Assembly (NCBI GenBank): GCA_947449315.1
Contig: CANFRC010000012.1
Coordinates: 40,574 to 104,573 of the forward strand
Source of the DNA: Bacteroidota bacterium
GTDB taxonomy: Bacteria > Bacteroidota > Bacteroidia > 2-12-FULL-35-15
Direction of reading: 5' to 3'
Length of the DNA stretch: 64,000 bases
A model generated the notes under the pieces. It worked only from the letters and a program-made list of their open reading frames with translations, did not search any database and was not told the DNA's origin. The position numbers and the translations under genes were made by a program. How positions within the stretch are numbered: position 1 is the first letter of the stretch; every line of letters starts with the position of its first letter. Below, piece by piece: positions 9,057 through 17,647 of the stretch.

Positions 9057-9929
9057 ATGCAAAAAATTAAAATTCTTTTATTAGTATCTTTTGTTGCTTT
9101 AGCAACAATTGATATCTATGGTCAGGAAGTAATGAGACCACCAAAATATCATGAAGATGGTGTGTACAAAAAAGAAAACACTCATTCAAGAAAACCTGTT
9201 TCTTATCCTACATTGCGTGAAGCAGATGTTATGTGGAGTAAGCGAGTTTGGCGTACGATTGATTTGCGTGAAAAAATTAACTTCCCTTTGTATTATCCGG
9301 ATGCTGAAATTGCGGATAGAAAAAGTTTATTTGATGTGATCATTGAGGCTGCAACCAAAACAGGAACAATCACTTGTTTTGCTCAACCTGCAACGGATGA
9401 TGAATTTCATTACGACATGACGAAGAGTGAGGTAGAAGGCATGCTTGTTAAATGGGATTCAACTCATCAAACGGAAGATCCGAATAGTCCTGGAACAATG
9501 ATAACAGCTCCAACAAAAAATGTGACTTCCACTGATAAGGTTTGGCAATATTGGATAAAAGAAGATTGGTTTTTTGATAAGCAGCGTTCTGTTTTAGATG
9601 TTCGTATCATTGGTTTATGTCCATTGATTGAGAAGAAAACAGAGTCTGGTGAGTCAACAGGTGCTAGTACTCCTTTGTTCTGGATATACTTCCCTGATGC
9701 AAGACCTATCTTTGCAAATAATGAGGTGTACATGAGACATAATGATGCTGAGAGAAGAACGTTTGAAGATATTTTCTACAAAAGGATGTTCTCTAGTTAT
9801 GTTCGAAAAGAAAGTAACGTTTATGATAGAGGTATTTATGATTACAAAACAGGCTTAGACCAGTTGTTGGAATCTGAACGAGTAAAAAATGATATTTTTA
9901 CTTTTGAGCACGACTTGTTTCATTTCTAA
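9057..9929 (+). CDS. gldN: Type IX secretion ring protein GldN (PorN)
   Basis: 290 aa periplasmic protein with a signal peptide cleaved near IYGQ. The mature start carries RPPKYHEDGVY and the conserved block ADVMWSKRVWRTIDLREK. GldN associates with GldK to form the translocon ring and contacts the GldM periplasmic tip. It is the last gene of the operon: a strong intrinsic terminator starts 17 nt after its stop. The length is close to known GldN proteins, and I see no second gldN-like copy (gldO) in the window. Confidence 0.95.
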   Translation: MQKIKILLLVSFVALATIDIYGQEVMRPPKYHEDGVYKKENTHSRKPVSYPTLREADVMWSKRVWRTIDLREKINFPLYYPDAEIADRKSLFDVIIEAATKTGTITCFAQPATDDEFHYDMTKSEVEGMLVKWDSTHQTEDPNSPGTMITAPTKNVTSTDKVWQYWIKEDWFFDKQRSVLDVRIIGLCPLIEKKTESGESTGASTPLFWIYFPDARPIFANNEVYMRHNDAERRTFEDIFYKRMFSSYVRKESNVYDRGIYDYKTGLDQLLESERVKNDIFTFEHDLFHF

Positions 9930-9945
9930 ACAAGAAACTATTTTT

Positions 9946-9980
9946 AAAATCCCCTTTATTTTAATAAAGGGGATTTTTTT
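9946..9980 (+). terminator. Intrinsic terminator of the gld operon
   Basis: A perfect 15-bp inverted repeat (AAAATCCCCTTTATT and its complement around TT) ending in a run of T. It is one of the strongest terminators in the window. Confidence 0.9.
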
Positions 9981-10069
9981 TGTTTTTATTTGTTCAACAT
10001 TGTGAGTAAAATAATAAGGAACGAGTGAAAGTGATTTATCGCATTATGTAGTCATAAAAGCTGTTTGTT

Positions 10070-10729
10070 TTAATCACACGCTCTTCTTAAAAATAGATTT
10101 AATGGATACATGGATTTCATCACTTCAGAACATTTTTTTATAAAATCTTTAGAGAGCACTTCAGTATCTTTAAAAGAATGGATTATAATATAGCTTCTGT
10201 ATTTTAGCAGTTCAATTTCTGGATGTGTTTTGTCATATCCTTTTGGAACCGTTTTTAATTTATCTTCTTCCGATAGTTTTCCGAATTGTTTTATGAAGTC
10301 TTTAGCCGATATGATCTTTTTAAATTCTTCAGGATGGTAGTCAATTTCCTGACGGATCGCATTAATTTGCGGAGACGGTGGTTGCCACATGCCCCCGGCA
10401 ATAAATGATTCCCCCGGCTGAATCTGGATATAGTAGCCGGCTGAAAAAGATTTTTTCCCTCCAGGAGAAAGTATCGCACCCAAATTGTTTTTATAGGGAT
10501 CTTTATTCTTTGAAAAACGAACATCACGGTTGATTCTGAAAATACAGTTTTTAGATTCTAGATCTTTTATGGAAGGATCAAACGTTGAAGTTGAAATTAA
10601 AACAGAATCTATGAATTCCTTGAAATTATATTTAGCATGATCATAGTTATCACGGTTCTTTACAAACCAGTCCTTGTTATTGTTTTTGCTCAGATTCCGT
10701 AGGAATTCAAGTGTCGATTTTTCAATCAT
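10070..10729 (-). CDS. DUF2461 family protein
   Basis: About 219 aa of unknown function. The family signature is at the N-terminus: MIEKSTLEFLRNLSKNNNK, then DWFVKNRDNY. Later motifs are IFRINRDVRFSKNKDPYK, GYYIQIQPG and GGMWQPP. I chose the ATG at 10729 because family members start at this motif; an in-frame TTG lies four codons upstream at 10741. It is 18 nt downstream of the AI-2E-type permease gene and probably cotranscribed with it. No catalytic role can be assigned from sequence. Confidence 0.88.
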   Translation of the reverse strand: MIEKSTLEFLRNLSKNNNKDWFVKNRDNYDHAKYNFKEFIDSVLISTSTFDPSIKDLESKNCIFRINRDVRFSKNKDPYKNNLGAILSPGGKKSFSAGYYIQIQPGESFIAGGMWQPPSPQINAIRQEIDYHPEEFKKIISAKDFIKQFGKLSEEDKLKTVPKGYDKTHPEIELLKYRSYIIIHSFKDTEVLSKDFIKKCSEVMKSMYPLNLFLRRACD

Positions 10730-10747
10730 GTGATGTTGCAATATTAA

Positions 10748-11857
10748 TTATTTTTTTTCTTCCAGTTTAGAGGTTAGTTTTTGTATTATTTTAAAATTAT
10801 TTAAAAATTCTTTCGCAATAATTCTAAGAATAGTATAAACCGGAATAGCTACAATCATACCACCAATTCCGGCTAGGGTGCCTGCAATAAGAATGACAAT
10901 AAATATTTCTAAAGGATGAGCCTTAACAATGTTTGATATGACGAGAGGTTGAAAGACCATTGCATCCAATAATTGTATGATTAGAAAAGAGGTTGCTATT
11001 TTATATATTAGCGGAAGCAATTGCGTGTGAAAATCTAGTCCGATGTTAGCTGTAACACCTATTAAAATACCAAAGGTGGCTCCCATAAGCGGACCGACAT
11101 AAGGAATTACATTTACTAGGCCAGCAAACATGCCGATCAAAAGGGCGTTCCTTACTCCTAATAAGCTTAATGAAATTGTTGTTAGTGCAGCTACGAAAAG
11201 CATATCAAATAAAATGCCTATAAAATAGCGCGTTAGCAAACGTTTGGTGTCCCGCATAATATCTTTGATAGCTTCCGTATATTTAGGAGGAGTCAATAAT
11301 AAAATAATATCATAAATCAAATGCTCGTCTTTCATAAAGAAGAAGGCCATAAATAGTATTGCAAATGTCCCTCCGAAAATACTCCCCGTAAAACTTAACA
11401 TCCCCTTGGCATAAGAGGAAACATCTTGGAATCCAATGATAGAAGACAATTCAGCTGCTAGGATGTTTTCTAAGTTTTCGCCATTTCCATGACTGATTTG
11501 GTATTTTTGAAGCGTGTAATTTAAATTTGATAGAGGTTCTTTAAATGCCGTTAAAATGTCATTTGGGTTTATCTTTTCAATAATTTTTCCTTCTTCAATT
11601 AATAGAGGAATAAACATGGAGATAAGAAAAATTAATGCAAATAAAATTGTTAGCAGCGCCAAAAAAGCAGAAAACCCTTTTGGAAGTTTAAACTTTTTTA
11701 TTTTTATAGAGGAGAAGAACCTTACGAGCGGCTGGCCAATCAACGAAATTATAATTGCAATGGAAACATAAATTACAATGGTTTTTAAATACCAAGCAGT
11801 TATACAAATTAGTGTGATTGCGAGTCCGATAAGTAGGTATTTAGGTTTAGATTGCAT
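10748..11857 (-). CDS. AI-2E family (PerM-like) membrane transporter
   Basis: 369 aa polytopic inner-membrane protein. Helices cluster at the N-terminus (about 8-40 and 60-85), then a polar region, then a helical C-terminal half. It contains the family features GVRNALLIGMFAGLVNVIPYVGPLMG-type glycine/proline helix (split here by description), and a C-terminal VIAGTLAGIGGMIVAIPVY-like segment. Members are proposed exporters of small molecules or ion-coupled transporters; the AI-2 name is historical and does not establish substrate. The start is the ATG at 11857. The downstream DUF2461 gene is 18 nt away. The gene upstream diverges. Confidence 0.9.
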   Translation of the reverse strand: MQSKPKYLLIGLAITLICITAWYLKTIVIYVSIAIIISLIGQPLVRFFSSIKIKKFKLPKGFSAFLALLTILFALIFLISMFIPLLIEEGKIIEKINPNDILTAFKEPLSNLNYTLQKYQISHGNGENLENILAAELSSIIGFQDVSSYAKGMLSFTGSIFGGTFAILFMAFFFMKDEHLIYDIILLLTPPKYTEAIKDIMRDTKRLLTRYFIGILFDMLFVAALTTISLSLLGVRNALLIGMFAGLVNVIPYVGPLMGATFGILIGVTANIGLDFHTQLLPLIYKIATSFLIIQLLDAMVFQPLVISNIVKAHPLEIFIVILIAGTLAGIGGMIVAIPVYTILRIIAKEFLNNFKIIQKLTSKLEEKK

Positions 11858-11891
11858 GGTGGTAATTTATGTTATAAAGGTATAGATTAGA

Positions 11892-11922
11892 TTGTAATAA
11901 AAACTATTCTGCTGTATATTTG
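11892..11922 (+). promoter_or_regulatory. Bacteroidota-type promoter for the YdjM-like gene
   Basis: TTG at 11892-11894, 20-nt spacer, TATATTTG at 11915-11922, matching the phylum consensus TTG-N(17-23)-TAnnTTTG. The ATG starts 15 nt after the -7 element, implying a very short 5' leader. Confidence 0.65.
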
Positions 11923-11936
11923 TCCAATATTAGATT

Positions 11937-12947
11937 ATGGATTCACTTACTCATATTGTATTAGGGGCCGCTATTGGGGAAGCTGTGTTAGGGAAAAGGA
12001 TCGGCAGAAAAGCCATGTTAATTGGAGCTCTGGCAGATACAATTCCTGATTTTGATGTCTTTGCTTCCCCCTGCTTCAGTGATGCTCAGCAGTTGTTAGT
12101 TCATCGTGGTATAACACATTCCTTCTTTTTCATTCTTTTAACGGCACCATTTTTTGGTTTTTTCTTAGGCAAATTGATGAAAACGACAGAAGTATCCTGG
12201 AAAAGGTACGCCTGGCTTTTTCTTCTTGGAATGCTAAGTCATATCTTGTTAGATTCAATGACAGCATATGGAACAGGATGGTTTGAACCATTCAGTTCAT
12301 ATAGGGTGGCATTTGATTCCATATTTGTTGCGGATCCATTTTATACATTACCTTTTTTAATTTGTGTGCTCATTGCTTTTGTCGCAAAAAATGGATCTTC
12401 CACTCGAACGAAATGGAATAATATAGGCTTATGGGTTAGTTGCTTATACCTCCTTTTTACAATAGCAAATAAGAACCATGTTCATTCAATTGTAAAGGAG
12501 TCTTTTTCAAAAAAAACAAATTTATCTGTTGATTTTGTTACTACACCAACGCCATTAAATAATTTTTTATGGATGTCATACGGAACAGATAAATCAGGCT
12601 ATTGGTTCGGCTATTACTCTATTTTTGATAAGAATAGGAATATTGAATTTTATCATATAAATAGAAAGGATTCATTGTTAAAGTCATTTGAAAATAATGA
12701 ATCAATAAAAATTTTAAAGCAGTTCTCAAAAAATTATTATGTGATGTCGCAACATGATTCAACAATCTACTTTAATGATATTCGTTTTGGTCAATTAGGC
12801 GGCTGGAATGGACCTGATTCAGCTTTTGTTTTTTCTTTTAAGCTCAATAAGAATTCAGATAATTTTGCAGCGCTTAGTAGAACAAAGTTTAAAACATCTT
12901 TTTCTGATGCACTTGCATCATTAGTGATTAGAATTAAAGGGAAATAA
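11937..12947 (+). CDS. YdjM/DUF457-type membrane-bound metal-dependent hydrolase-like protein
   Basis: 336 aa. The N-terminus MDSLTHIVLGAAIGEAVLG and the following ADTIPDFD and HRGITHS motifs are diagnostic of the YdjM (LexA-regulated inner-membrane) family. The His/Asp residues in these motifs are thought to bind a metal. Four to five transmembrane helices occupy about the first 180 residues. The last 150 residues form a soluble region specific to Bacteroidota homologues. The physiological substrate is unknown. It has its own promoter and converges with the DUF983 gene, leaving only 5 nt between stops. Confidence 0.85.
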   Translation: MDSLTHIVLGAAIGEAVLGKRIGRKAMLIGALADTIPDFDVFASPCFSDAQQLLVHRGITHSFFFILLTAPFFGFFLGKLMKTTEVSWKRYAWLFLLGMLSHILLDSMTAYGTGWFEPFSSYRVAFDSIFVADPFYTLPFLICVLIAFVAKNGSSTRTKWNNIGLWVSCLYLLFTIANKNHVHSIVKESFSKKTNLSVDFVTTPTPLNNFLWMSYGTDKSGYWFGYYSIFDKNRNIEFYHINRKDSLLKSFENNESIKILKQFSKNYYVMSQHDSTIYFNDIRFGQLGGWNGPDSAFVFSFKLNKNSDNFAALSRTKFKTSFSDALASLVIRIKGK

Positions 12948-12952
12948 GTAGG

Positions 12953-13333
12953 TTAATCCTTTTTAAATTGTTTGTATTTTACAAATATGTTGATGTATGC
13001 TAGCCTGGAGATTCTATAAAATACAGGCATTAGCAGTACTTGCAAAATTGCAAAAGTGATGATGAACAGCATGGTATCCAGATTAAAAAGGACGCATAGA
13101 AGAATAAATAAGCCAACCCCAAAAGCAACTGTTAGTCCGTAACTAACATACATTGCACCATAATAAAACCCTATCTCAGGCTCAAATTGCGCATCGCAAA
13201 CAGAACAGTGAAGATTCATTTTGTCGAATTTTTTTAAATGATAAGGGTTGTTGTCCTCAAAAAAATTTCCTTCATGACAACGAGGACATTTGTTATTTAA
13301 AATGCTGAAAAGGCGAGTTTGGTTGAACGACAT
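12953..13333 (-). CDS. DUF983 family membrane protein
   Basis: 126 aa. A zinc-ribbon-like N-terminus has CPRC (residues about 15-18) and CSVC (about 43-46), followed by two predicted transmembrane helices (about 60-85 and 88-110). This combination of cysteine pairs and the FYYGAMYVSYGL motif defines DUF983. Function is unknown. It is a single gene, divergent from the ABC-F gene 153 nt away. Confidence 0.88.
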   Translation of the reverse strand: MSFNQTRLFSILNNKCPRCHEGNFFEDNNPYHLKKFDKMNLHCSVCDAQFEPEIGFYYGAMYVSYGLTVAFGVGLFILLCVLFNLDTMLFIITFAILQVLLMPVFYRISRLAYINIFVKYKQFKKD

Positions 13334-13460
13334 AATAGTAGATTATTTGTTAAGCAAAGTTATGTTTTATTGAAATGTGAAACTAAAATATTAGGCGATT
13401 AATACGTATTTGAATACCAAATTTTGCCTGTTTTAAAGCAAAAGGAAGCTGAAATTTGAT

Positions 13461-13468
13461 TATATTTG
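13461..13468 (+). promoter_or_regulatory. Candidate -7 element of the ABC-F gene
   Basis: TATATTTG matches TAnnTTTG and lies 18 nt before the ATG at 13487. I see no well-spaced -33 TTG, so it is only a candidate. Confidence 0.35.
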
Positions 13469-13486
13469 CAGCCTTAATTTTTTTAA

Positions 13487-15418
13487 ATGATCTCAGTAAA
13501 TTCAGTTACAGTATCTTTTGGCGGCTATGATTTGTTTGATAACGTAAGTTTTTTGGTAAATCCGAAAGATCGAATAGGGCTTGCGGGTAAAAATGGAGCA
13601 GGGAAGTCAACCATGTTAAAGCTATTGTCGGGCTTGCAGAATCCAACAAAAGGGGAAATCTCAAAACCAAATGATTTCAGAATAGGGTATTTGCCACAAG
13701 ATATGATTCATCAGCATGGGCGAACTGTATTTGAAGAGACAGCTACAGCATTTGAAGAAATTCAAAAGTTAGAGGCTCGTTTAAATGTTGTTACCCACGA
13801 ATTGGAAACGCGTACAGATTATGAAAGTGACGCGTACATGAATCTAATTACAGAATTAACGGACATTAATACGCGGCTTGACATTATTGGGGCAGCCAAT
13901 AGAGAGGAAGAAATAGAGAAAATATTAAGAGGATTAGGTTTTGAACGAACAGATTTTCACCGTCAAACAGCTGAATTTAGTGGTGGCTGGAGAATGCGGA
14001 TTGAATTAGCAAAAATTCTTTTACAGAAACCTGATATTTTATTGTTGGATGAACCTACCAATCACTTGGATATTGAATCTATTCAATGGTTGGAAGAAAC
14101 TATGCAAACGTTTTCCGGTTCTGTGATGTTAATTTCTCACGATAGGCAATTTTTGGATAATGTTACAACACGTACTATTGAAATTTCCAATCAGAAAATA
14201 TACGACTACAAAACCAACTATTCGCGTTACTTGGTTTTGCGTCAAGAAAGAAAAGAACAACAAGAGAATGCTGCAAAAAATCAACAAAAAGTAATTGATC
14301 AGACCGAAGCGCTTATTGATAAATATCGCGCAAAGGCAAGTAAAGCAGCTTTTGCACAATCATTGATCAAGAAGTTGGACCGAATGGATATTGTTGAAGT
14401 TGACGAAAGTGATACGGCAGCAATGGCATTTCGTTTTCCTCCGCCCGCTCTTTCAGGGAAAATTGTTGTTACAGTTGAAGATGCAGGAAAAGTGTATGGT
14501 GAAAAACGTATTTTTAAAAACGCCAATTTTATTTTAGCTAAAGGTGAAAAAATCGCTCTAGTTGGAAGAAATGGCGAAGGAAAGAGTACGATGATGAAAA
14601 TGATTGCTCAGCAAATTGATTACGAAGGAACTGTTCAATTAGGACACAATGTAATGATGGGCTATTTTGCGCAAGATCAAGCGGAAAAGTTGGATCCTAA
14701 TAAAACTGTATTTGAAACTATTGATGAGCTTGCAGTGGGTGATGTTAGAAAACAAGTTCGCACCATGTTAGGCTCATTTCTGTTTGGTGGTGAAGATATT
14801 GATAAAAAAGTACGTGTATTAAGTGGAGGAGAGCGCGGGCGTTTAGCATTATGTAAATTGTTGCTTCAGCCATATAATCTATTGGTGTTGGATGAGCCAA
14901 CGAATCATTTGGATATTCGAAGTAAAGAGGTTTTAAAAAAAGCCGTGCTTGCCTATGAAGGAACTGCAATTATAGTATCTCATGATAGAGATTTTTTAGC
15001 AGATTTAACGGAGAAAATGTATGAGTTCAGAAATGGCGAAGTTCGAGAGCATTTAGGAGGCATTAACGAGTTTATGGAAAAGTTGAAGATGTATCGTTTG
15101 GAAGAAATGAATACTTCTAAAAACCCTTTTCAAAAGGCAAAACCTGAAGTAGTAAAAGAAAAGCCAAAAGAAGATACTCAGAATGATGAGCGCTTAAAAG
15201 AATTGAAATTGATCAATAGTCAGATTATGAAATCTGAAAAAGAGATCTCTCGTTTAGAAGTAGAAATAAAAGTTTTTGATGATAAACTCTCAGACCCTTC
15301 ACACTACCAAATAGTCGTGAATGATAAAGAGGCATTTGCAAAGTATGAAGCATTGAAAAAAATGCTGGACATAGAAATGCAAAATTGGGAAACCTTACAA
15401 GCGAAGTTAGAAAAATAG
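13487..15418 (+). CDS. ABC-F family ATPase
   Basis: 643 aa cytosolic protein with two ABC ATPase domains and no transmembrane segment. Domain 1: Walker A GKNGAGKST (about 34-42), signature FSGGW, Walker B LLLDEPTNHLD. Domain 2: GRNGEGKST (about 360), LSGGERGRLALCK, LVLDEPTNHLD. An interdomain linker rich in Arg/Lys/Gln and a C-terminal acidic/basic coiled coil (about 560-643) complete the Uup/YheS-like layout. ABC-F proteins act on ribosomes as translation factors or antibiotic-protection factors. The linker does not show that this copy confers resistance, and a housekeeping role is more likely. It converges with the next gene, with abutting stops. Confidence 0.94.
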   Translation: MISVNSVTVSFGGYDLFDNVSFLVNPKDRIGLAGKNGAGKSTMLKLLSGLQNPTKGEISKPNDFRIGYLPQDMIHQHGRTVFEETATAFEEIQKLEARLNVVTHELETRTDYESDAYMNLITELTDINTRLDIIGAANREEEIEKILRGLGFERTDFHRQTAEFSGGWRMRIELAKILLQKPDILLLDEPTNHLDIESIQWLEETMQTFSGSVMLISHDRQFLDNVTTRTIEISNQKIYDYKTNYSRYLVLRQERKEQQENAAKNQQKVIDQTEALIDKYRAKASKAAFAQSLIKKLDRMDIVEVDESDTAAMAFRFPPPALSGKIVVTVEDAGKVYGEKRIFKNANFILAKGEKIALVGRNGEGKSTMMKMIAQQIDYEGTVQLGHNVMMGYFAQDQAEKLDPNKTVFETIDELAVGDVRKQVRTMLGSFLFGGEDIDKKVRVLSGGERGRLALCKLLLQPYNLLVLDEPTNHLDIRSKEVLKKAVLAYEGTAIIVSHDRDFLADLTEKMYEFRNGEVREHLGGINEFMEKLKMYRLEEMNTSKNPFQKAKPEVVKEKPKEDTQNDERLKELKLINSQIMKSEKEISRLEVEIKVFDDKLSDPSHYQIVVNDKEAFAKYEALKKMLDIEMQNWETLQAKLEK

Positions 15419-16279
15419 TTATTGTGTTTTTGTCATACTTTCTGGTGTGCAAATAATATAATCTGCCATCGCAACAGCATCTTTTGCAAGTGTATCAACT
15501 GCAGCTTGCTCTGTTGACCCAATTGTGAAAATTTTCAAATTAGGATTTTCTAGTTTTAGGTACCACTCAATCCCTTCATGATTATTGCTGTGATACGAGC
15601 CGTTGAAATGAATGAAGGTTTTTCCCTTATCGTAGTTTTTTAATATAAAATAGGCCATTGTTGCATCTTTGATTGCTTGAGATTTAGGTAAATTTTCACC
15701 ACCGTGCCCTCCAGCCGATTCGTAGATATCTTTGTAACATTTTAATGTCCCGTCATATTTCATGGGTAATGGACAGATCCATTTTTTTGCTTCCGAATCT
15801 AAACTGTCGAGTCTGCCAAGCCCTTTTGAATAAACCATATTTGCGTATCGTCTAGGGATATTATCGGCAATAAAAGGTAAATGGTTTGTTTTCGCAAAGT
15901 CAAGCAAAGGTTTGTAATCGGTTGGGAAATTAGGCCATAGTTTTACTTCATCCTTTAATGTTTTATCCGATATTTTTCCTTGCAGGTATTCTGTTAATGC
16001 AATTTGGTCATCCGATTCAAACATCTCCGCACCTAACATTAAATTTACTTTTTTCGATTCATAGAGGTCTTTTGTTAGTTCAAGTTGTAACCAATGACAA
16101 ATGGGGTTGTCGTGTAATTCACCAAAAAGGATTATATCTGCATCTTTCGCATCTTTAAGTAATTTTTCGTAACTACTTTCTTTGCCTTTGCTATCGTATA
16201 TTTGGTAAGCAAGTTTATCACCTTTAAAAGCTAATAGTGTTAATAAGATGAGTAATGCAACTATTTTATTTGGTTTCAT
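15419..16279 (-). CDS. ChaN-like haem-binding protein (PF04187 family)
   Basis: 286 aa with an N-terminal hydrophobic export segment (about 5-20) but no clear lipobox. The conserved IILFGELHDNPICHW motif near residue 50 and the AEMFESDDQ block are the signature of the ChaN/Cofac_haem_bdg family, whose members bind paired haems and are linked to iron uptake. Later motifs are PFIADNIPRRYANMV and FIHFNGSYHSNNHEGI. It may be a lipoprotein or soluble periplasmic protein. There is no TonB receptor or haem-uptake neighbour here. Confidence 0.85.
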   Translation of the reverse strand: MKPNKIVALLILLTLLAFKGDKLAYQIYDSKGKESSYEKLLKDAKDADIILFGELHDNPICHWLQLELTKDLYESKKVNLMLGAEMFESDDQIALTEYLQGKISDKTLKDEVKLWPNFPTDYKPLLDFAKTNHLPFIADNIPRRYANMVYSKGLGRLDSLDSEAKKWICPLPMKYDGTLKCYKDIYESAGGHGGENLPKSQAIKDATMAYFILKNYDKGKTFIHFNGSYHSNNHEGIEWYLKLENPNLKIFTIGSTEQAAVDTLAKDAVAMADYIICTPESMTKTQ

Positions 16280-16443
16280 AGTGAGTATGTTTCTACCAAA
16301 GTTAAGTAAAATTCATGCATGATTCATGAAAGAAAAAAGAAGCCATCAGAAAAATTCTAGGCTACATCTTTTTTATCAAAACGTTAATATGTATGTTTGG
16401 AATGGATATTTAAGAGGCGATAAAAGAGCGCGCATACTTATTA

Positions 16444-17325
16444 TTAACTGAGGTATCCAAAGCGTTTTAATTGAGTGTCACTGTCGCGCCAGTCTTTGTT
16501 CACTTTTACAAAAAGTTCTAGAAACACCTGCTTGCCGAAAAAGCCTTCAATGTCTTTACGAGCTTCTGTTCCAACTTTTTTTAACGCTTTGCCTTGATGT
16601 CCAATGATAATGCCTTTTTGTGAATCACGCACAACAATTATCTCAGCTCTTATTTTTATTATTTTTTCCTCATCTTTGAATGATTCAACGATTACTTCAA
16701 CAGAATAAGGGATTTCTTTTTTGTAGTTAGTCAATATTTTTTCTCGGATGATTTCAGAAACAAAGAATTTTTCAGGTTTATCTGTCAATTGGTCTTTGTC
16801 ATAAAATCCAGGTCCTTCTGGTAAGCAAGCTAATATCCTGTCAAAAATATAATTCACATTAAACTTTTCAAGAGCAGAAACAGGAATAACTTCCGAATTT
16901 GGAACTTCATTTTTCCAATAAGCTACTTTTTCTTCTAGTTTTTCCTGTGTAGCTAAGTCAATCTTATTTATAAGCAATAGAACTTTAGCTCCAGCATTTT
17001 TTATTTTATTTAATATTTTTTCTTCAATCTTTATATCCTCATAAATATCTGTTACAAATAGAATTACATCGGCATCTGTCAGCGCTGTATGCACAAATTC
17101 CATCATGGATTCCTGTAATTTATAATTTGGCTTTAAAACACCAGGAGTATCGGAATATACAATTTGAAAATCTTCCCCATTTACTATACCCATTATGCGA
17201 TGACGGGTAGTTTGGGCTTTTGAAGTAATAATAGAAAGGCGTTCTCCAACCAAAACGTTCATTAGCGTTGATTTTCCAACATTCGGACTCCCTATGATAT
17301 TCACAAAACCTGCCTTGTGCGCCAT
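16444..17325 (-). CDS. era: GTPase Era
   Basis: 293 aa ribosome-assembly GTPase. It has G1 GSPNVGKST (about 12-20), G3 DTPG, G4 NKID, then a C-terminal KH domain carrying the GHQGKALKKVG loop (about 245-255) that binds the 3' end of 16S rRNA. The length is typical. Transcription diverges from the tRNA promoter just upstream. The ATG at 17325 directly precedes the conserved HKAGFVNIIG strand. Confidence 0.97.
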   Translation of the reverse strand: MAHKAGFVNIIGSPNVGKSTLMNVLVGERLSIITSKAQTTRHRIMGIVNGEDFQIVYSDTPGVLKPNYKLQESMMEFVHTALTDADVILFVTDIYEDIKIEEKILNKIKNAGAKVLLLINKIDLATQEKLEEKVAYWKNEVPNSEVIPVSALEKFNVNYIFDRILACLPEGPGFYDKDQLTDKPEKFFVSEIIREKILTNYKKEIPYSVEVIVESFKDEEKIIKIRAEIIVVRDSQKGIIIGHQGKALKKVGTEARKDIEGFFGKQVFLELFVKVNKDWRDSDTQLKRFGYLS

Positions 17326-17349
17326 TTAAAAAAATGTTAATAAGATTTA

Positions 17350-17381
17350 TTTGCAGTACAAAGAAACAAAATATATCTTTG
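17350..17381 (+). promoter_or_regulatory. Promoter of the initiator tRNA gene
   Basis: TTTG at 17350-17353, 20-nt spacer, TATCTTTG at 17374-17381: a full match to the Bacteroidota vegetative promoter. The tRNA starts 65 nt after the -7 element, leaving a 5' leader for RNase P removal. Confidence 0.75.
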
Positions 17382-17446
17382 CACCGCAATTTAAAAAGGT
17401 TGAGAGCCTTTTTTGTCCTTTAAGACAGTTAAAAACCAAGATATAT

Positions 17447-17519
<73 letters not shown>

Positions 17520-17523
17520 CTAC

Positions 17524-17553
17524 AAGCCGATACATTATTGTGTCGGCTTTTTT
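17524..17553 (+). terminator. Terminator after tRNA-fMet
   Basis: A 10-bp stem, AAGCCGATAC / GTGTCGGCTT with one G:T pair, loop ATTATT, followed by TTTT. It ends the tRNA transcript. Confidence 0.85.
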
Positions 17554-17611
17554 GTTCTCCCTAAGCTGTGATTTCAAGGTAATTATCTATCAAAAAACTT
17601 AAAAAATGTAG

Positions 17612-17619
17612 TACCTTTG
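17612..17619 (+). promoter_or_regulatory. Candidate -7 element of the epimerase-CBS operon
   Basis: TACCTTTG matches TAnnTTTG and lies 28 nt before the TTG start at 17648. No clear -33 element is seen. Confidence 0.4.
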
Positions 17620-17647
17620 CATCTGTTTAAAATTTAATAGAATTCCT

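Noticed and set aside
13487..15418. ABC-F protein as an antibiotic-resistance factor
   Set aside because: Domain layout fits the general ABC-F translation factors; the linker shows nothing specific to resistance.
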